In this document: positions 50,145-58,070 of the stretch, piece by piece | How the letters are laid out: every line of letters begins with the position of its first letter | Position numbering within the stretch: the first letter of the stretch is position 1 | Assembly (NCBI RefSeq): GCF_000009985.1 | Contig: NC_007626.1 | Coordinates: 4,023,943-4,087,942 of the forward strand | Length of the DNA: 64,000 nt | Source of the DNA: Paramagnetospirillum magneticum AMB-1 | GTDB taxonomy: Bacteria; Pseudomonadota; Alphaproteobacteria; Rhodospirillales; Magnetospirillaceae | Direction of reading: 5' to 3' | Position numbers and translations under genes: made by a program | The notes under the pieces: model-generated | Database searches by the model: none | What the model saw: only the letters and a program-made list of their open reading frames with translations | Told to the model about the DNA's origin: nothing

Positions 50145-52343
50145 ATGAAGCGCTTCGGCTTCGGCCAAAGCCGCACCCGGGTCGAAGACCTGCGCTTCCT
50201 CACCGGGGGCGGGTGCTATACCGACGACATCAACCTGACCGGTCAGTCATACGGCATGGTGGTGCGCTCGCTGCTGCCCCATGCCGATGTGACGGTGGAT
50301 GCGGTGGCGGCGCGGGCCATGCCCGGCGTGCTGCTGGTCCTCACCGCGGCCGAGATGGCCGAACAGGGCATCGGCCCCATGGTCTGCGGCTTCCTGCCCG
50401 AGGACGCGGTGCCCCGGCACCCCCGCCCGGTCATCGCCGGTCCCCGCACCCGCCACGCGGGCGAGCCCCTGGCCTTCGTGGTGGCCGAGACCCTGGCCCA
50501 GGCCCGCGATGCCGCCGAGGCGGTGCTGGTGGACTACCATCCCTTACCCGCCACGCCCCACGACGCCTTTGTCTGGGAGATGGGCGACGCGTCCCGGGTG
50601 GCCGAGGCCTTCGCCCGGGCCGCCAGGGTGGTGGAACTTGACCTGATCAACAACCGCCTGGCTCCCACCGCCATGGAACCGCGGGCCTGCCTGGCCCGGC
50701 CCTTGCCCGGCGGGCGGCTGGAACTGACCGCCGGCAGCCAGGGCGTGCACGAGATCAGGGACCGCCTCGCCCCCGTCCTCGGCATCGCCGCCGACCGCCT
50801 GGACGTCATCACCCCCGATGTGGGCGGCGGCTTCGGGCTCAAGATCAGCCCCTTCCCGGAACAGGCCATGGCGCTGGTGGCGGCGCGGATTCTCGACCGA
50901 CCGGTCAAGTGGACCGGCGACCGCACCGAGAGCTTCCTGTCCGACACCCACGGACGCGGCCATCTGAGCACGGCCCGCCTCGCCCTCGACGCCGAGGGCC
51001 GCTTCCTCGGCCTGCAGGTGGAGACCGTGGCGGACCTGGGAGCCTATATCTCCAATTACGGCGCCTTCGTCCCCACCCTGGCGGGGACCGGCATGCTGAC
51101 CGGGGTTTACGACATTCCCGCCTTCCATGCCCGGGTGCGGGCCATCCATACTCACACCACCCCGGTGGACGCCTATCGCGGCGCCGGGCGGCCCGAGGCG
51201 GCCTATTGCATCGAGCGGCTGGTGGATGCGGCGGCCCACGACACCGGCCTGTCGCCGGTGGAGATCCGCAAGCGCAATTTCATTCCGCCCGACGCCTTCC
51301 CCTATGCCAGCGCCGGACGCCACACCTATGATTCCGGCGAGTTCGCCCGGGTGATGGACCGGGCGCTGGAACGTTCCGGCTGGGCGGATTTCGCCTCCCG
51401 GCAGGCGGACAGCACGGCCCGGGGCAGGAAACGCGGCATCGGCCTCGCCTATTACATCGAAATCTGCGGCGGCACCTCGGGCGAGGACGTGACCCTGACG
51501 CTTTCGCCCGACGGCGGGGCCGAGATCCTGGTAGGCACCCAGTCCAACGGCCAGGGTCACGAGACCGCCTATGCCCAGATGGTCGCCGCCGAGCTTGGCC
51601 TCGCGATCGAGCGCGTCCGGGTGATCCAGGGCGACACGCGGCGGATCGGGACGGGCGGCGGCACCGGCGGGTCGCGCTCGCTGTCCCAGCAGGGCGGCGC
51701 CATCGCCTCGGCGGTGGAATCCTTCATCGAGCACCTGCAGCCCCAGGCCGCCCGGCTGCTGCAGGCCGAGCGGGCGGAGTTCGACGCGGGCTTTTACCGG
51801 GCGGCGGGCGGTTCGGTGTCCTTCGCCCAGGTGCTGGCCGAAGCGGAAACGCCCCTGGCGGCCAGCCTGCGCTTCCGTCCCCCGGCCGCCACCTTTCCCA
51901 ATGGCTGCCACGTCTGCGAGGTGGAGGTGGACCCCGAGACGGGCGAGACCGAAATCGTCCGCTACACCATCGTCGACGACGTGGGCACCGTGCTCAATCC
52001 CCTGCTGTTGAAGGGCCAGATCGTCGGCGGCGCCGTCCAGGGCATCGGCCAGGCCCTGCTGGAACATGCGGTCTTCGACCCGGAAAGCACCCAGCCGCTG
52101 ACGTCCAGCCTGATCGATTACGCCGTGCCCCGCGCCGCCCACATCCCCGAGATCGACTTTTCCACCGTGGAAATCCCGTGCCGCACCCACCCCCTGGGGC
52201 TCAAGGGCGCCGGCGAGGCGGGAACCATCGGCGCGGCGCCCGCCGTGATCAATGCCCTATGCAACGCCCTGGAACTCCGCCATATGGACATGCCGGCCAC
52301 GCCGCTGGCGGTGTGGAACGCCCTGAACGGAAAGCTCGAATGA
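50145..52343 (+). CDS. Molybdenum hydroxylase large subunit (xanthine dehydrogenase/CoxL family)
   Basis: I set the start at ATG 50145 (MKRFGFGQSRTRVEDLRFLT); the frame is open earlier through the repeat. The 732-residue protein matches the molybdopterin-binding large subunit of aldehyde oxidases and CO-dehydrogenase-like enzymes: GGGCYTDDIN, VGGGFGLKISPFPEQ, YRGAGRPEAAYCIERLVDAAA, GTQSNGQGHETAYAQM, and the final GLKGAGEAGTIGAAPAVINA with the catalytic Glu. The CO-dehydrogenase active-site loop with Cys is not seen, so CO oxidation is unlikely. No 2Fe-2S or FAD subunit genes lie beside it. It overlaps cysQ by 4 bp. Confidence 0.9.
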   Translation: MKRFGFGQSRTRVEDLRFLTGGGCYTDDINLTGQSYGMVVRSLLPHADVTVDAVAARAMPGVLLVLTAAEMAEQGIGPMVCGFLPEDAVPRHPRPVIAGPRTRHAGEPLAFVVAETLAQARDAAEAVLVDYHPLPATPHDAFVWEMGDASRVAEAFARAARVVELDLINNRLAPTAMEPRACLARPLPGGRLELTAGSQGVHEIRDRLAPVLGIAADRLDVITPDVGGGFGLKISPFPEQAMALVAARILDRPVKWTGDRTESFLSDTHGRGHLSTARLALDAEGRFLGLQVETVADLGAYISNYGAFVPTLAGTGMLTGVYDIPAFHARVRAIHTHTTPVDAYRGAGRPEAAYCIERLVDAAAHDTGLSPVEIRKRNFIPPDAFPYASAGRHTYDSGEFARVMDRALERSGWADFASRQADSTARGRKRGIGLAYYIEICGGTSGEDVTLTLSPDGGAEILVGTQSNGQGHETAYAQMVAAELGLAIERVRVIQGDTRRIGTGGGTGGSRSLSQQGGAIASAVESFIEHLQPQAARLLQAERAEFDAGFYRAAGGSVSFAQVLAEAETPLAASLRFRPPAATFPNGCHVCEVEVDPETGETEIVRYTIVDDVGTVLNPLLLKGQIVGGAVQGIGQALLEHAVFDPESTQPLTSSLIDYAVPRAAHIPEIDFSTVEIPCRTHPLGLKGAGEAGTIGAAPAVINALCNALELRHMDMPATPLAVWNALNGKLE

Positions 52344-53116
52344 CCCTGCCCGCCGATCTCGCGCCCCTGCTTCGCCCCCTGGAGGACCTGGCCCGCCGGG
52401 CCGGCGCGGTGGTGATGGAGGTCTACAACTCCGACTTCGCCGTGCGCGACAAGACCGATTCCTCGCCGGTCACCGAGGCCGACGAGCGGGCCGAGGCCAT
52501 CATCCTGCCCGGCCTCGCCGCCCTGACCCCCGGCGTGCCGGTGGTGGCAGAGGAATCCGTGGCGGCCGGGACCATCCCCGCCATCGGCTCCGGCCCGTTC
52601 TGGCTGGTGGACCCGGTGGACGGCACCAAGGAATTCATCAAGCGCAACGGCGAGTTCACCGTCAATATCGGCCTGATCCGGGACGGCGTTCCGGTGCTGG
52701 GCGTGGTGCTGGCCCCGGCACGCGGCGAGTTGTGGTCGGGCACCGGCGCCACCGCCTTCAAGGAAGATGCGAACGGCCGCCGCCCCATCGCCTGCCGCCC
52801 GCTCCCCGCGTCGGGCGCCGTGATCATGACGTCGCGCTCCCACCGCGAGCCCGAGTCCCTGGACAAATGGATGGCGCAGTTCCCCGGGGCCACCCTGGGC
52901 TTCGCCGGCTCGTCCTTGAAGTTCTGCCTGGTGGCCGAGGGCGCCGCCGACCTCTATCCCCGCTTTGGCCCCACCAGCGAATGGGACATCGCGGCGGCCA
53001 GCGCCGTGCTGATGGCGGCAGGCGGCAGCGTCACCACCTTTGACGGCCTTCCCATGGCCTATGGCAAAACACCCAAGTTCCTCAACCCCGACTTCATTGC
53101 CCGCGGACGAGGGTAA
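52340..53116 (+). CDS. cysQ: 3'(2'),5'-bisphosphate nucleotidase CysQ
   Basis: CysQ removes the 3'-phosphate from phosphoadenosine phosphate made in sulphate assimilation. The 258-residue protein has the inositol-monophosphatase fold and metal sites: DKTDSSPVTEADERAE, VAEESV, WLVDPVDGTKEFIKRNGEFT and GPTSEWDIAAASAVLMAAGG. The ATG overlaps the stop of the molybdenum hydroxylase gene (ATGA), which indicates co-translation, although no metabolic link is obvious. Length is normal. Confidence 0.93.
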   Translation: MTLPADLAPLLRPLEDLARRAGAVVMEVYNSDFAVRDKTDSSPVTEADERAEAIILPGLAALTPGVPVVAEESVAAGTIPAIGSGPFWLVDPVDGTKEFIKRNGEFTVNIGLIRDGVPVLGVVLAPARGELWSGTGATAFKEDANGRRPIACRPLPASGAVIMTSRSHREPESLDKWMAQFPGATLGFAGSSLKFCLVAEGAADLYPRFGPTSEWDIAAASAVLMAAGGSVTTFDGLPMAYGKTPKFLNPDFIARGRG

Positions 53117-53227
53117 TTCCCTCAAAAAGGGCGGCATCCCGCACCAGGGGCGCAGGTAAAACTCCTTGCTTTTTTGGCGGAATTGCGCGACTATTTTCGG
53201 GTGACGGGTTTCCCGCCACCCAACAGC

Positions 53228-53365
53228 CGCCGTAATGCACGTACGGTGACTTGGAGACGGCTCACAACCTAAAGAGGTTGTGGCGGCGCGCGACACCGCC
53301 CCTGGGGCCGTCCCTGCAAGAAGCGTCAGAAAAGGCCGCCGGTTCGTCCGTCGGCCTTTTCGCTT
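53228..53365 (+). ncRNA. Candidate structured small RNA with terminator
   Basis: The 380-bp gap between cysQ and the acetyltransferase gene contains several consecutive hairpins: CCGTA/TACGG near 53230-53246, CACAACC/GGTTGTG (53263-53282), GGCGG/CCGCC just after, and a strong terminator AAAAGGCCG/CGGCCTTTT (53330-53360) followed by CGCTTTT. No ORF fits. I cannot match it to a known RNA family by eye. It could also be the 3' end of the cysQ transcript. Confidence 0.45.
53330..53360 (+). terminator. Rho-independent terminator
   Basis: AAAAGGCCG pairs with CGGCCTTTT over a 13-base loop, followed by a T-rich stretch. It ends the cysQ transcript or the candidate RNA. Confidence 0.8.
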
Positions 53366-53432
53366 TTGGCGAGGCCCGACAATCCTTGGCGGGCGACAGC
53401 CCCGCATGCCCCCATGCATCCCTTGACACATA

Positions 53433-53459
53433 AGTTTATGTTGCACTGCAACATAAACT
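53433..53459. promoter_or_regulatory. Perfect inverted repeat overlapping a promoter region
   Basis: AGTTTATGTTGC and GCAACATAAACT form a 12-bp perfect inverted repeat around ACT. TTGACA lies 5 bp before it (53423-53428) and the acetyltransferase gene starts 38 bp after. This looks like an operator for a dimeric repressor overlapping the promoter. Confidence 0.6.
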
Positions 53460-53497
53460 GCCTATCTCATGGTCAGACCAGTTGAAGGAGGTCGGCC

Positions 53498-54094
53498 ATG
53501 CTGATCCGCAGACTTTATACCCATGAACGCGCCGCCTATGCCGATCACCTGAAGCGGCTGTCGCCCGATGACCGCCGCCTGCGCTTTGCCCGCTCCGGCG
53601 TGGCCGATCAGGTGATCGACGACTATGTCGCCGCCATCGGCATCGACGACCTGATTCTCGCCGCCTTCGCCGACGACCAGTTGGTGGGCGCCGCCCATGT
53701 GGCGCTCAACGGCTCGCTGGCCGAGGTGGGGGTCAGCGTCGACCAGGACCATCGCACCGACGGTATCGGCTCCAAGCTGCTGCGTCAGGCGGCGTCCTTC
53801 GCCCGTAACCGCCGGGCCGAGAAGCTTTACACCCTGTGCCTGTCGGATAACCGCTCCATGGTGGCCCTGGCGCGGCGCAGCGGCATGCAGGTCCATTTCG
53901 AGGGCGGCGAGGCCGAGGCGTTCCTGGATCTGCCCCCGCCCGATCCGCTGACGGTGACCGAGGAGATCAACACCGGCCTGTTCGCGGTGTTCCACGACTG
54001 GGCCGAGATGATGGATTCCTACAGCGCCATGCTGGTGGGAGGCTCGGCGGTGGAGCCGCTGCTGGAAGCGACGGGGCTGGCGAAGACCGCTTGA
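53498..54094 (+). CDS. GNAT-family acetyltransferase
   Basis: The ATG follows an ideal AAGGAGG. The 198-residue protein has the GNAT fold: YADHLKRLSPDDRRLRF at the N-terminus, LVGAAHVALNGSLAEVGVSV, DGIGSKLLRQAASFARN (acetyl-CoA binding motif A, here HRTDGIGSKLL), and LCLSDNRSMVALARRSGM. A C-terminal extension of about 45 residues follows. The substrate is unknown. A palindromic operator-like element lies directly upstream, so its expression is probably controlled on its own. Confidence 0.88.
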   Translation: MLIRRLYTHERAAYADHLKRLSPDDRRLRFARSGVADQVIDDYVAAIGIDDLILAAFADDQLVGAAHVALNGSLAEVGVSVDQDHRTDGIGSKLLRQAASFARNRRAEKLYTLCLSDNRSMVALARRSGMQVHFEGGEAEAFLDLPPPDPLTVTEEINTGLFAVFHDWAEMMDSYSAMLVGGSAVEPLLEATGLAKTA

Positions 54095-54116
54095 CAGGGA
54101 GGCTCCGCCCGGAGCA

Positions 54117-54137
54117 AATTGCGAGTAATTCGCATTT
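54117..54137. promoter_or_regulatory. Fur-box-like palindrome
   Basis: AATTGCGAGTAATTCGCATT is close to the alphaproteobacterial Fur site (TTGCGAATGATTCGCAA type), 20-40 bp upstream of the DUF2325 gene. Iron-dependent control is therefore likely but inferred. Confidence 0.5.
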
Positions 54138-54155
54138 GCATCTCAGGAGCCGTCT

Positions 54156-55379
54156 ATGTGTGAGCAATGCCACCCCGCCTTCGCCCCGCCCGCCGACTCT
54201 CCGCGTCACCGCGCCCGGCTGTGGGAAATCGACAGCCAATGGCATTGCACCATCATCGGCACCTGCCTCAGCCTGGGTGAGCTGAAGGGGGCCGCCACTC
54301 GCCTCAAGGTCCGGATGCCGTCGGCCCGGCCGCGGGCCTATGAAATCCATACCGGGATGATTCATCTGGCGTCGCGGGAGCGGCTGGTGGGCAAGGCCCT
54401 GACCAAGCTTCTCGACCGCAAGCACGCCGCCGCCATCAACCGCGCCAAGTCGCTGGTGGGCGAGGATTCCCTGGCCGCGTGGTGGGAGGATGGCCTGACC
54501 CGGGGCGAGGTGGCCGCCGCCTGCTGGGCGGCCATGAGCCATCCGGATGCCACGGATTCGCTCCGCAACCGCATCTTCGGCGATATCCACATGCTGTCCC
54601 ATCAGGTGGGGGCGGCGGCGCGGGCCGATCTCAAATCCATCCACCAGCTCGAACGCGACAAGGCCGAGTTGGAGGCCAAGGTGGCGCGGCAGCAGGACCG
54701 CCTGAAGGCCGAGATCGGCAAGCGCAACGCCGAGATCCGCGAATTGCGCCAATTGCTCGACCAGGAAGCCGCCGAATCCCGCCGTCTCGCCCATGCCGCC
54801 CAATCGGCCGGCGAGATGGACCGGCTGCACCATACCCTGGGCGAGATGCGTCACCTGCTGGAGGTGGAAACCGCCTTCCGCCAGGTGGCCGAGGACGAGG
54901 CCCGCCGCCTGCAGGCCCAGGCCCGCGACCGGGATGCGGAGACCGACCGCCTGGAGCGGGAGTTGCGCGAGATGCGCGACGAGCTGGCCGCCTCGGAAAG
55001 CCGCCTCGCCGCCACACTGTCCCCACCCACCGACGGCGTGGCCGAGTGCGGCGAGGATTGCGCCCGGCTGGATCTGTGCGGCCGCTGCATCCTGTTCGTC
55101 GGCGGCCGCAACCAGCACCTACCCCATTTCCGCCGGCTGGTGGAAGAGGCCGGCGGCACCTTCACCCACCACGACGGCGGCTTCGAGGAAAGCATGGGCC
55201 GCCTGCACTCCCTGTTCGGCCGCGCCGACGCGGTGCTGTTCCCGGTGGACAGCGTCAGCCACGGCGCCCATGACGAGGTCAAGCGCCTGTGCCGCCGTTG
55301 GGAAAAGCCCTTCGTCCCGGTCCGCCGCTCCGGCCTCGGAGCCTTCATCCGGGCGCTGTCCACGGTGGCGGGGCAGTAG
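54156..55379 (+). CDS. DUF2325 domain protein with coiled coil
   Basis: The 407-residue protein begins with a Cys-containing segment (MCEQCHPAF). A helical region follows, with LTKLLDRKHAAAINRAKSLVGE and a marked coiled coil at about 170-290 (LERDKAELEAKVARQQDRLK, RLERELREMRDELAA). The last 95 residues form a DUF2325 domain: ILFVGGRNQHLPHFRRLVEE, HDGGFEESMGRLHSLFGRAD, VDSVSHGAHDEVKRLC. DUF2325 function is unknown; the domain looks like a small Rossmann fold. The Fur-like site upstream suggests iron-responsive expression. GGAG precedes the ATG. Confidence 0.87.
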   Translation: MCEQCHPAFAPPADSPRHRARLWEIDSQWHCTIIGTCLSLGELKGAATRLKVRMPSARPRAYEIHTGMIHLASRERLVGKALTKLLDRKHAAAINRAKSLVGEDSLAAWWEDGLTRGEVAAACWAAMSHPDATDSLRNRIFGDIHMLSHQVGAAARADLKSIHQLERDKAELEAKVARQQDRLKAEIGKRNAEIRELRQLLDQEAAESRRLAHAAQSAGEMDRLHHTLGEMRHLLEVETAFRQVAEDEARRLQAQARDRDAETDRLERELREMRDELAASESRLAATLSPPTDGVAECGEDCARLDLCGRCILFVGGRNQHLPHFRRLVEEAGGTFTHHDGGFEESMGRLHSLFGRADAVLFPVDSVSHGAHDEVKRLCRRWEKPFVPVRRSGLGAFIRALSTVAGQ

Positions 55380-55423
55380 GTCCCCCCTTTTCCGCCGGGG
55401 CGGGAATGGACTATGGTCCGGGC

Positions 55424-56395
55424 ATGAGCACGCATGCCCCCGTTTCCATCCTCGCCGCCGATCCGGCCGCCATCGCGCGGGCCGGGCGGGTGCTGGCCGA
55501 GGGCGGGCTGGTGGCCTTTCCCACCGAGACGGTCTACGGGCTGGGCGGCGACGCCACCTCGGACGCAGCGGTGGCCGCCATCTTCAAGGCCAAGGGCCGC
55601 CCCAGCTTCAACCCGCTGATCGCCCATGTCAGCAGCCTGGAACAGGCCGCCGCCCTGGTGGAGCTTGGCGCCGACGCCCATCTGCTGGCCGAGCGCTTCT
55701 GGCCCGGCCCCCTGACCCTGGTGCTGCGGCGCCGCGCCGATTCCCCCGTCTCGCTGCTGGCCTCGGCCGGTCTCGACTCGGTGGCGGTGCGCATGCCCGA
55801 CCATCCGGTGGCCCTGGCCCTGATCAAGGCCGCCGGCCGCCCCCTGGCGGCCCCCTCGGCCAACCGCTCGGGCCGCGTCAGCCCGACCAGAGCCGAGCAC
55901 GTGGCCCAATGCCTGGAGGGCCGCATCGCCATGGTGCTGGACGGCGGCCCCTGCCGGGTCGGCGTGGAGTCCACCGTGCTGGACCTGTCCGAGGAGCCGC
56001 CCACCCTGCTGCGTCCCGGCGGCATCACCGCCGACGAGCTGGAGGCCGCCCTGGGCCGTCCCATCCGCCGCGCCCTGGAGACCCCCGACGCGCCGCGTTC
56101 GCCCGGCCAGTTGGAAAGCCATTACGCCCCCGCCCTGCCGGTGCGCCTGAACGCCACCGGGGCCGAGCCGGGCGAAGCACTGCTGGGTTTCGGCCCCGCC
56201 CCCGATTGCGTCCTCAACCTGTCGCCCAAGGGCGACCTGAGCGAAGCCGCCGCCCATCTGTTCGCCATGCTGCGCGCCCTGGACCGCCCCGATTATCGGG
56301 GCATCGCCGTCATGCCCATCCCCGGGCGAGGGCTGGGTCTGGCCATCAACGACCGCCTGAAGCGCGCCGCGGCGCCAAGGGACACACAGAAATGA
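55424..56395 (+). CDS. tsaC: L-threonylcarbamoyladenylate synthase (Sua5/YciO/YrdC)
   Basis: This enzyme makes threonylcarbamoyl-AMP for the t6A37 modification of tRNAs. The 323-residue protein is of the longer Sua5 type. The YrdC core has VAFPTETVYGLGGDATSD, KGRPSFNPLIAHV, RFWPGPLTLVL and APSANRSGRVSPT; the C-terminal Sua5 domain begins after ESHYAPALPVRL. The stop codon overlaps an ATG at 56392 that starts the tandem repeat described separately. It is probably co-transcribed with the FAD-linked oxidase gene downstream. Confidence 0.94.
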   Translation: MSTHAPVSILAADPAAIARAGRVLAEGGLVAFPTETVYGLGGDATSDAAVAAIFKAKGRPSFNPLIAHVSSLEQAAALVELGADAHLLAERFWPGPLTLVLRRRADSPVSLLASAGLDSVAVRMPDHPVALALIKAAGRPLAAPSANRSGRVSPTRAEHVAQCLEGRIAMVLDGGPCRVGVESTVLDLSEEPPTLLRPGGITADELEAALGRPIRRALETPDAPRSPGQLESHYAPALPVRLNATGAEPGEALLGFGPAPDCVLNLSPKGDLSEAAAHLFAMLRALDRPDYRGIAVMPIPGRGLGLAINDRLKRAAAPRDTQK

Positions 56396-56597
56396 GCGAG
56401 GCGAAGCCGAAGCGCGGCGCCATTGAGGCGCCCGGAGCGCAGCGGAGGAGCCAAGGGCGCGCCAGCGACCGCCCGGCACCTGAGGGACAAACTTCGAGCG
56501 AGGCGAAGCCGAAGCGCGGCGCCATTGAGGCGCCCGGAGCGCAGCGGAGGAGCCAAGGGCGCGCAAGCGCCCGCCCGGCGTCTGAGGGACAAACAGA
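56394..56597 (+). repeat. 102-bp tandem repeat, two copies
   Basis: Two units (56394-56495 and 56496-56597) are nearly identical, starting GAGCGAGGCGAAGCCG and containing the palindrome GGCGCCATTGAGGCGCC. Their length is a multiple of three and both read through in the frame of the following oxidase as SEAKPKRGAIEAPGAQRR. The bases ACAGAAATGAGC precede the repeat and follow it again before the oxidase start. Confidence 0.85.
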
Positions 56598-56598
56598 A

Positions 56599-58008
56599 AT
56601 GAGCATTCTCCACGCCTTGAGCGCCATCGTCGGCCCCGGCAACGTCATCACCGAGGCTTCCGACCTCGCCCCCTATCTGGTGGAGGAGCGCGGCCTGTAC
56701 CAAGGCGCCGCCTTGGGCGTCGTCCGCCCCGGCTCCACCGCCGAGGTGGCCGAGGTGGTCAGGCTTTGCGCCGCCGCCGGCATTCCCATGGTGCCCCAGG
56801 GCGGCAATACCGGCCTGTGCGGCGGCGGCGTGCCGTCCGAGGACGGACAGAGCGTGGTGATCTCCACCGAGCGCCTGACCCGCATCCGCGCCGTCGACCC
56901 GGTGGACTTCACCCTGACCGCCGAGGCGGGTTGCGTGCTGGCCAATCTGCAGCAGGCGGCGGAAGAGGCCGGCTGCCTGTTCCCGCTCAGCCTGGGCGCC
57001 GAGGGCTCGTGCCGCATCGGCGGCAACATCTCCACCAATGCCGGCGGCACCAATGTGCTGCGCTATGGCAATACCCGCGATCTGGTGCTGGGCCTGGAGG
57101 TGGTGCTGCCCGACGGGCGGGTGTGGAACGGGCTGAAGCGGCTGCGCAAGGACAATACCGGCTATGCGCTGCAGCACCTGTTCATCGGCGCCGAGGGCAC
57201 CCTGGGCATCGTCACCGCCTGCGTGCTGAAGCTGTTCCCCCGCCCGCGCGAGATCGCCACCGCCTTCGTCGCCCTGGCCGATCTCGAGGCGGCCCTGCCC
57301 CTGTTCTCCCGCGCCCGCACCGCCAGCGGCGATTCGGTCACCGCCTGCGAACTGGTGCCCCGCCGGGGGCTGGAACTGGGCATGCGCCACGTTCCCGGCG
57401 TGCGCGCCCCCTTTGCCGCGTTCCATGACTGGATGCTGCTGCTGGAACTGTCGTCGTCGCGGCCCGGCGGCCTGCGCGAGGCCTTGGAGGAGATGCTGGG
57501 CCAGGCCTTCGAGGACGGGCTGGCGGTGGATGCGGTGATCGCCGAAAGCGATGCCCAGCGCGCCGACTTCTGGCGCATCCGCGAAGCCATTCCCGAGGCC
57601 CAGAAGAAGGAGGGCGGCTCCATCAAGCACGACGTGGCGGTGGCCACGTCGCGCGTGCCAGAGATGATCCGCCGCTGCACCCGCGCCGTGGAGGCCGCCA
57701 TGCCCGGCGTGCGGGTGGTACCCTTCGGCCATCTGGGCGACGGCAACACCCATTTCAATCTCACCCAGCCGGAAGGGGCGGACAAGGCCGCCTTCCTGGC
57801 CCGCTGGGAGGAGATGAACCGCATCGTCCACGACATCGTGGTCGAGATGGAGGGCTCCATCTCCGCCGAGCACGGCATCGGACGCCTCAAGGTGGACGAA
57901 CTGGCCCACTACAAGCCGGGCGTCGACCTGGATCTGATGGCGCGGATCAAGGGAGCGCTGGACCCGCTGGGGCAGATGAATCCGGGCAAGATCCTGCGCC
58001 GGCCATGA
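56599..58008 (+). CDS. FAD-linked oxidase (D-2-hydroxyacid/D-2-hydroxyglutarate dehydrogenase type)
   Basis: From ATG at 56599 the 469-residue flavoprotein shows the PCMH-type FAD domain: VVRPGSTAEVAEVVRLCAAA, VPQGGNTGLCGGGVP, LGAEGSCRIGGNISTNAGGT and HLFIGAEGTLGIVT. The C-terminal domain has the substrate and metal motif PFGHLGDGNTHFNLTQ and the final SAEHGIGRLK. This set matches D-lactate/D-2-hydroxyglutarate dehydrogenases (GlcD, YdiJ-like), which feed electrons to the respiratory chain. An alternative start at 56392 would add 69 repeat-derived residues. The exact substrate is not certain. Confidence 0.92.
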   Translation: MSILHALSAIVGPGNVITEASDLAPYLVEERGLYQGAALGVVRPGSTAEVAEVVRLCAAAGIPMVPQGGNTGLCGGGVPSEDGQSVVISTERLTRIRAVDPVDFTLTAEAGCVLANLQQAAEEAGCLFPLSLGAEGSCRIGGNISTNAGGTNVLRYGNTRDLVLGLEVVLPDGRVWNGLKRLRKDNTGYALQHLFIGAEGTLGIVTACVLKLFPRPREIATAFVALADLEAALPLFSRARTASGDSVTACELVPRRGLELGMRHVPGVRAPFAAFHDWMLLLELSSSRPGGLREALEEMLGQAFEDGLAVDAVIAESDAQRADFWRIREAIPEAQKKEGGSIKHDVAVATSRVPEMIRRCTRAVEAAMPGVRVVPFGHLGDGNTHFNLTQPEGADKAAFLARWEEMNRIVHDIVVEMEGSISAEHGIGRLKVDELAHYKPGVDLDLMARIKGALDPLGQMNPGKILRRP

Positions 58009-58070
58009 ATTAGCGAAGGCCCTCACCTTTCGCTGTTCCGCCGCAAGGCCTATGTCTATAATCCCGCGCC

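Noticed and set aside
50145..52343. Carbon monoxide dehydrogenase CoxL
   Set aside because: The Cys-containing active-site loop typical of true CoxL was not found, and coxM/coxS are absent.
54793..58008. Very long plus-strand ORF of 1,071 codons
   Set aside because: Only the part from 56599 is the FAD-linked oxidase; the upstream part is a high-GC shadow of the DUF2325 and tsaC genes.
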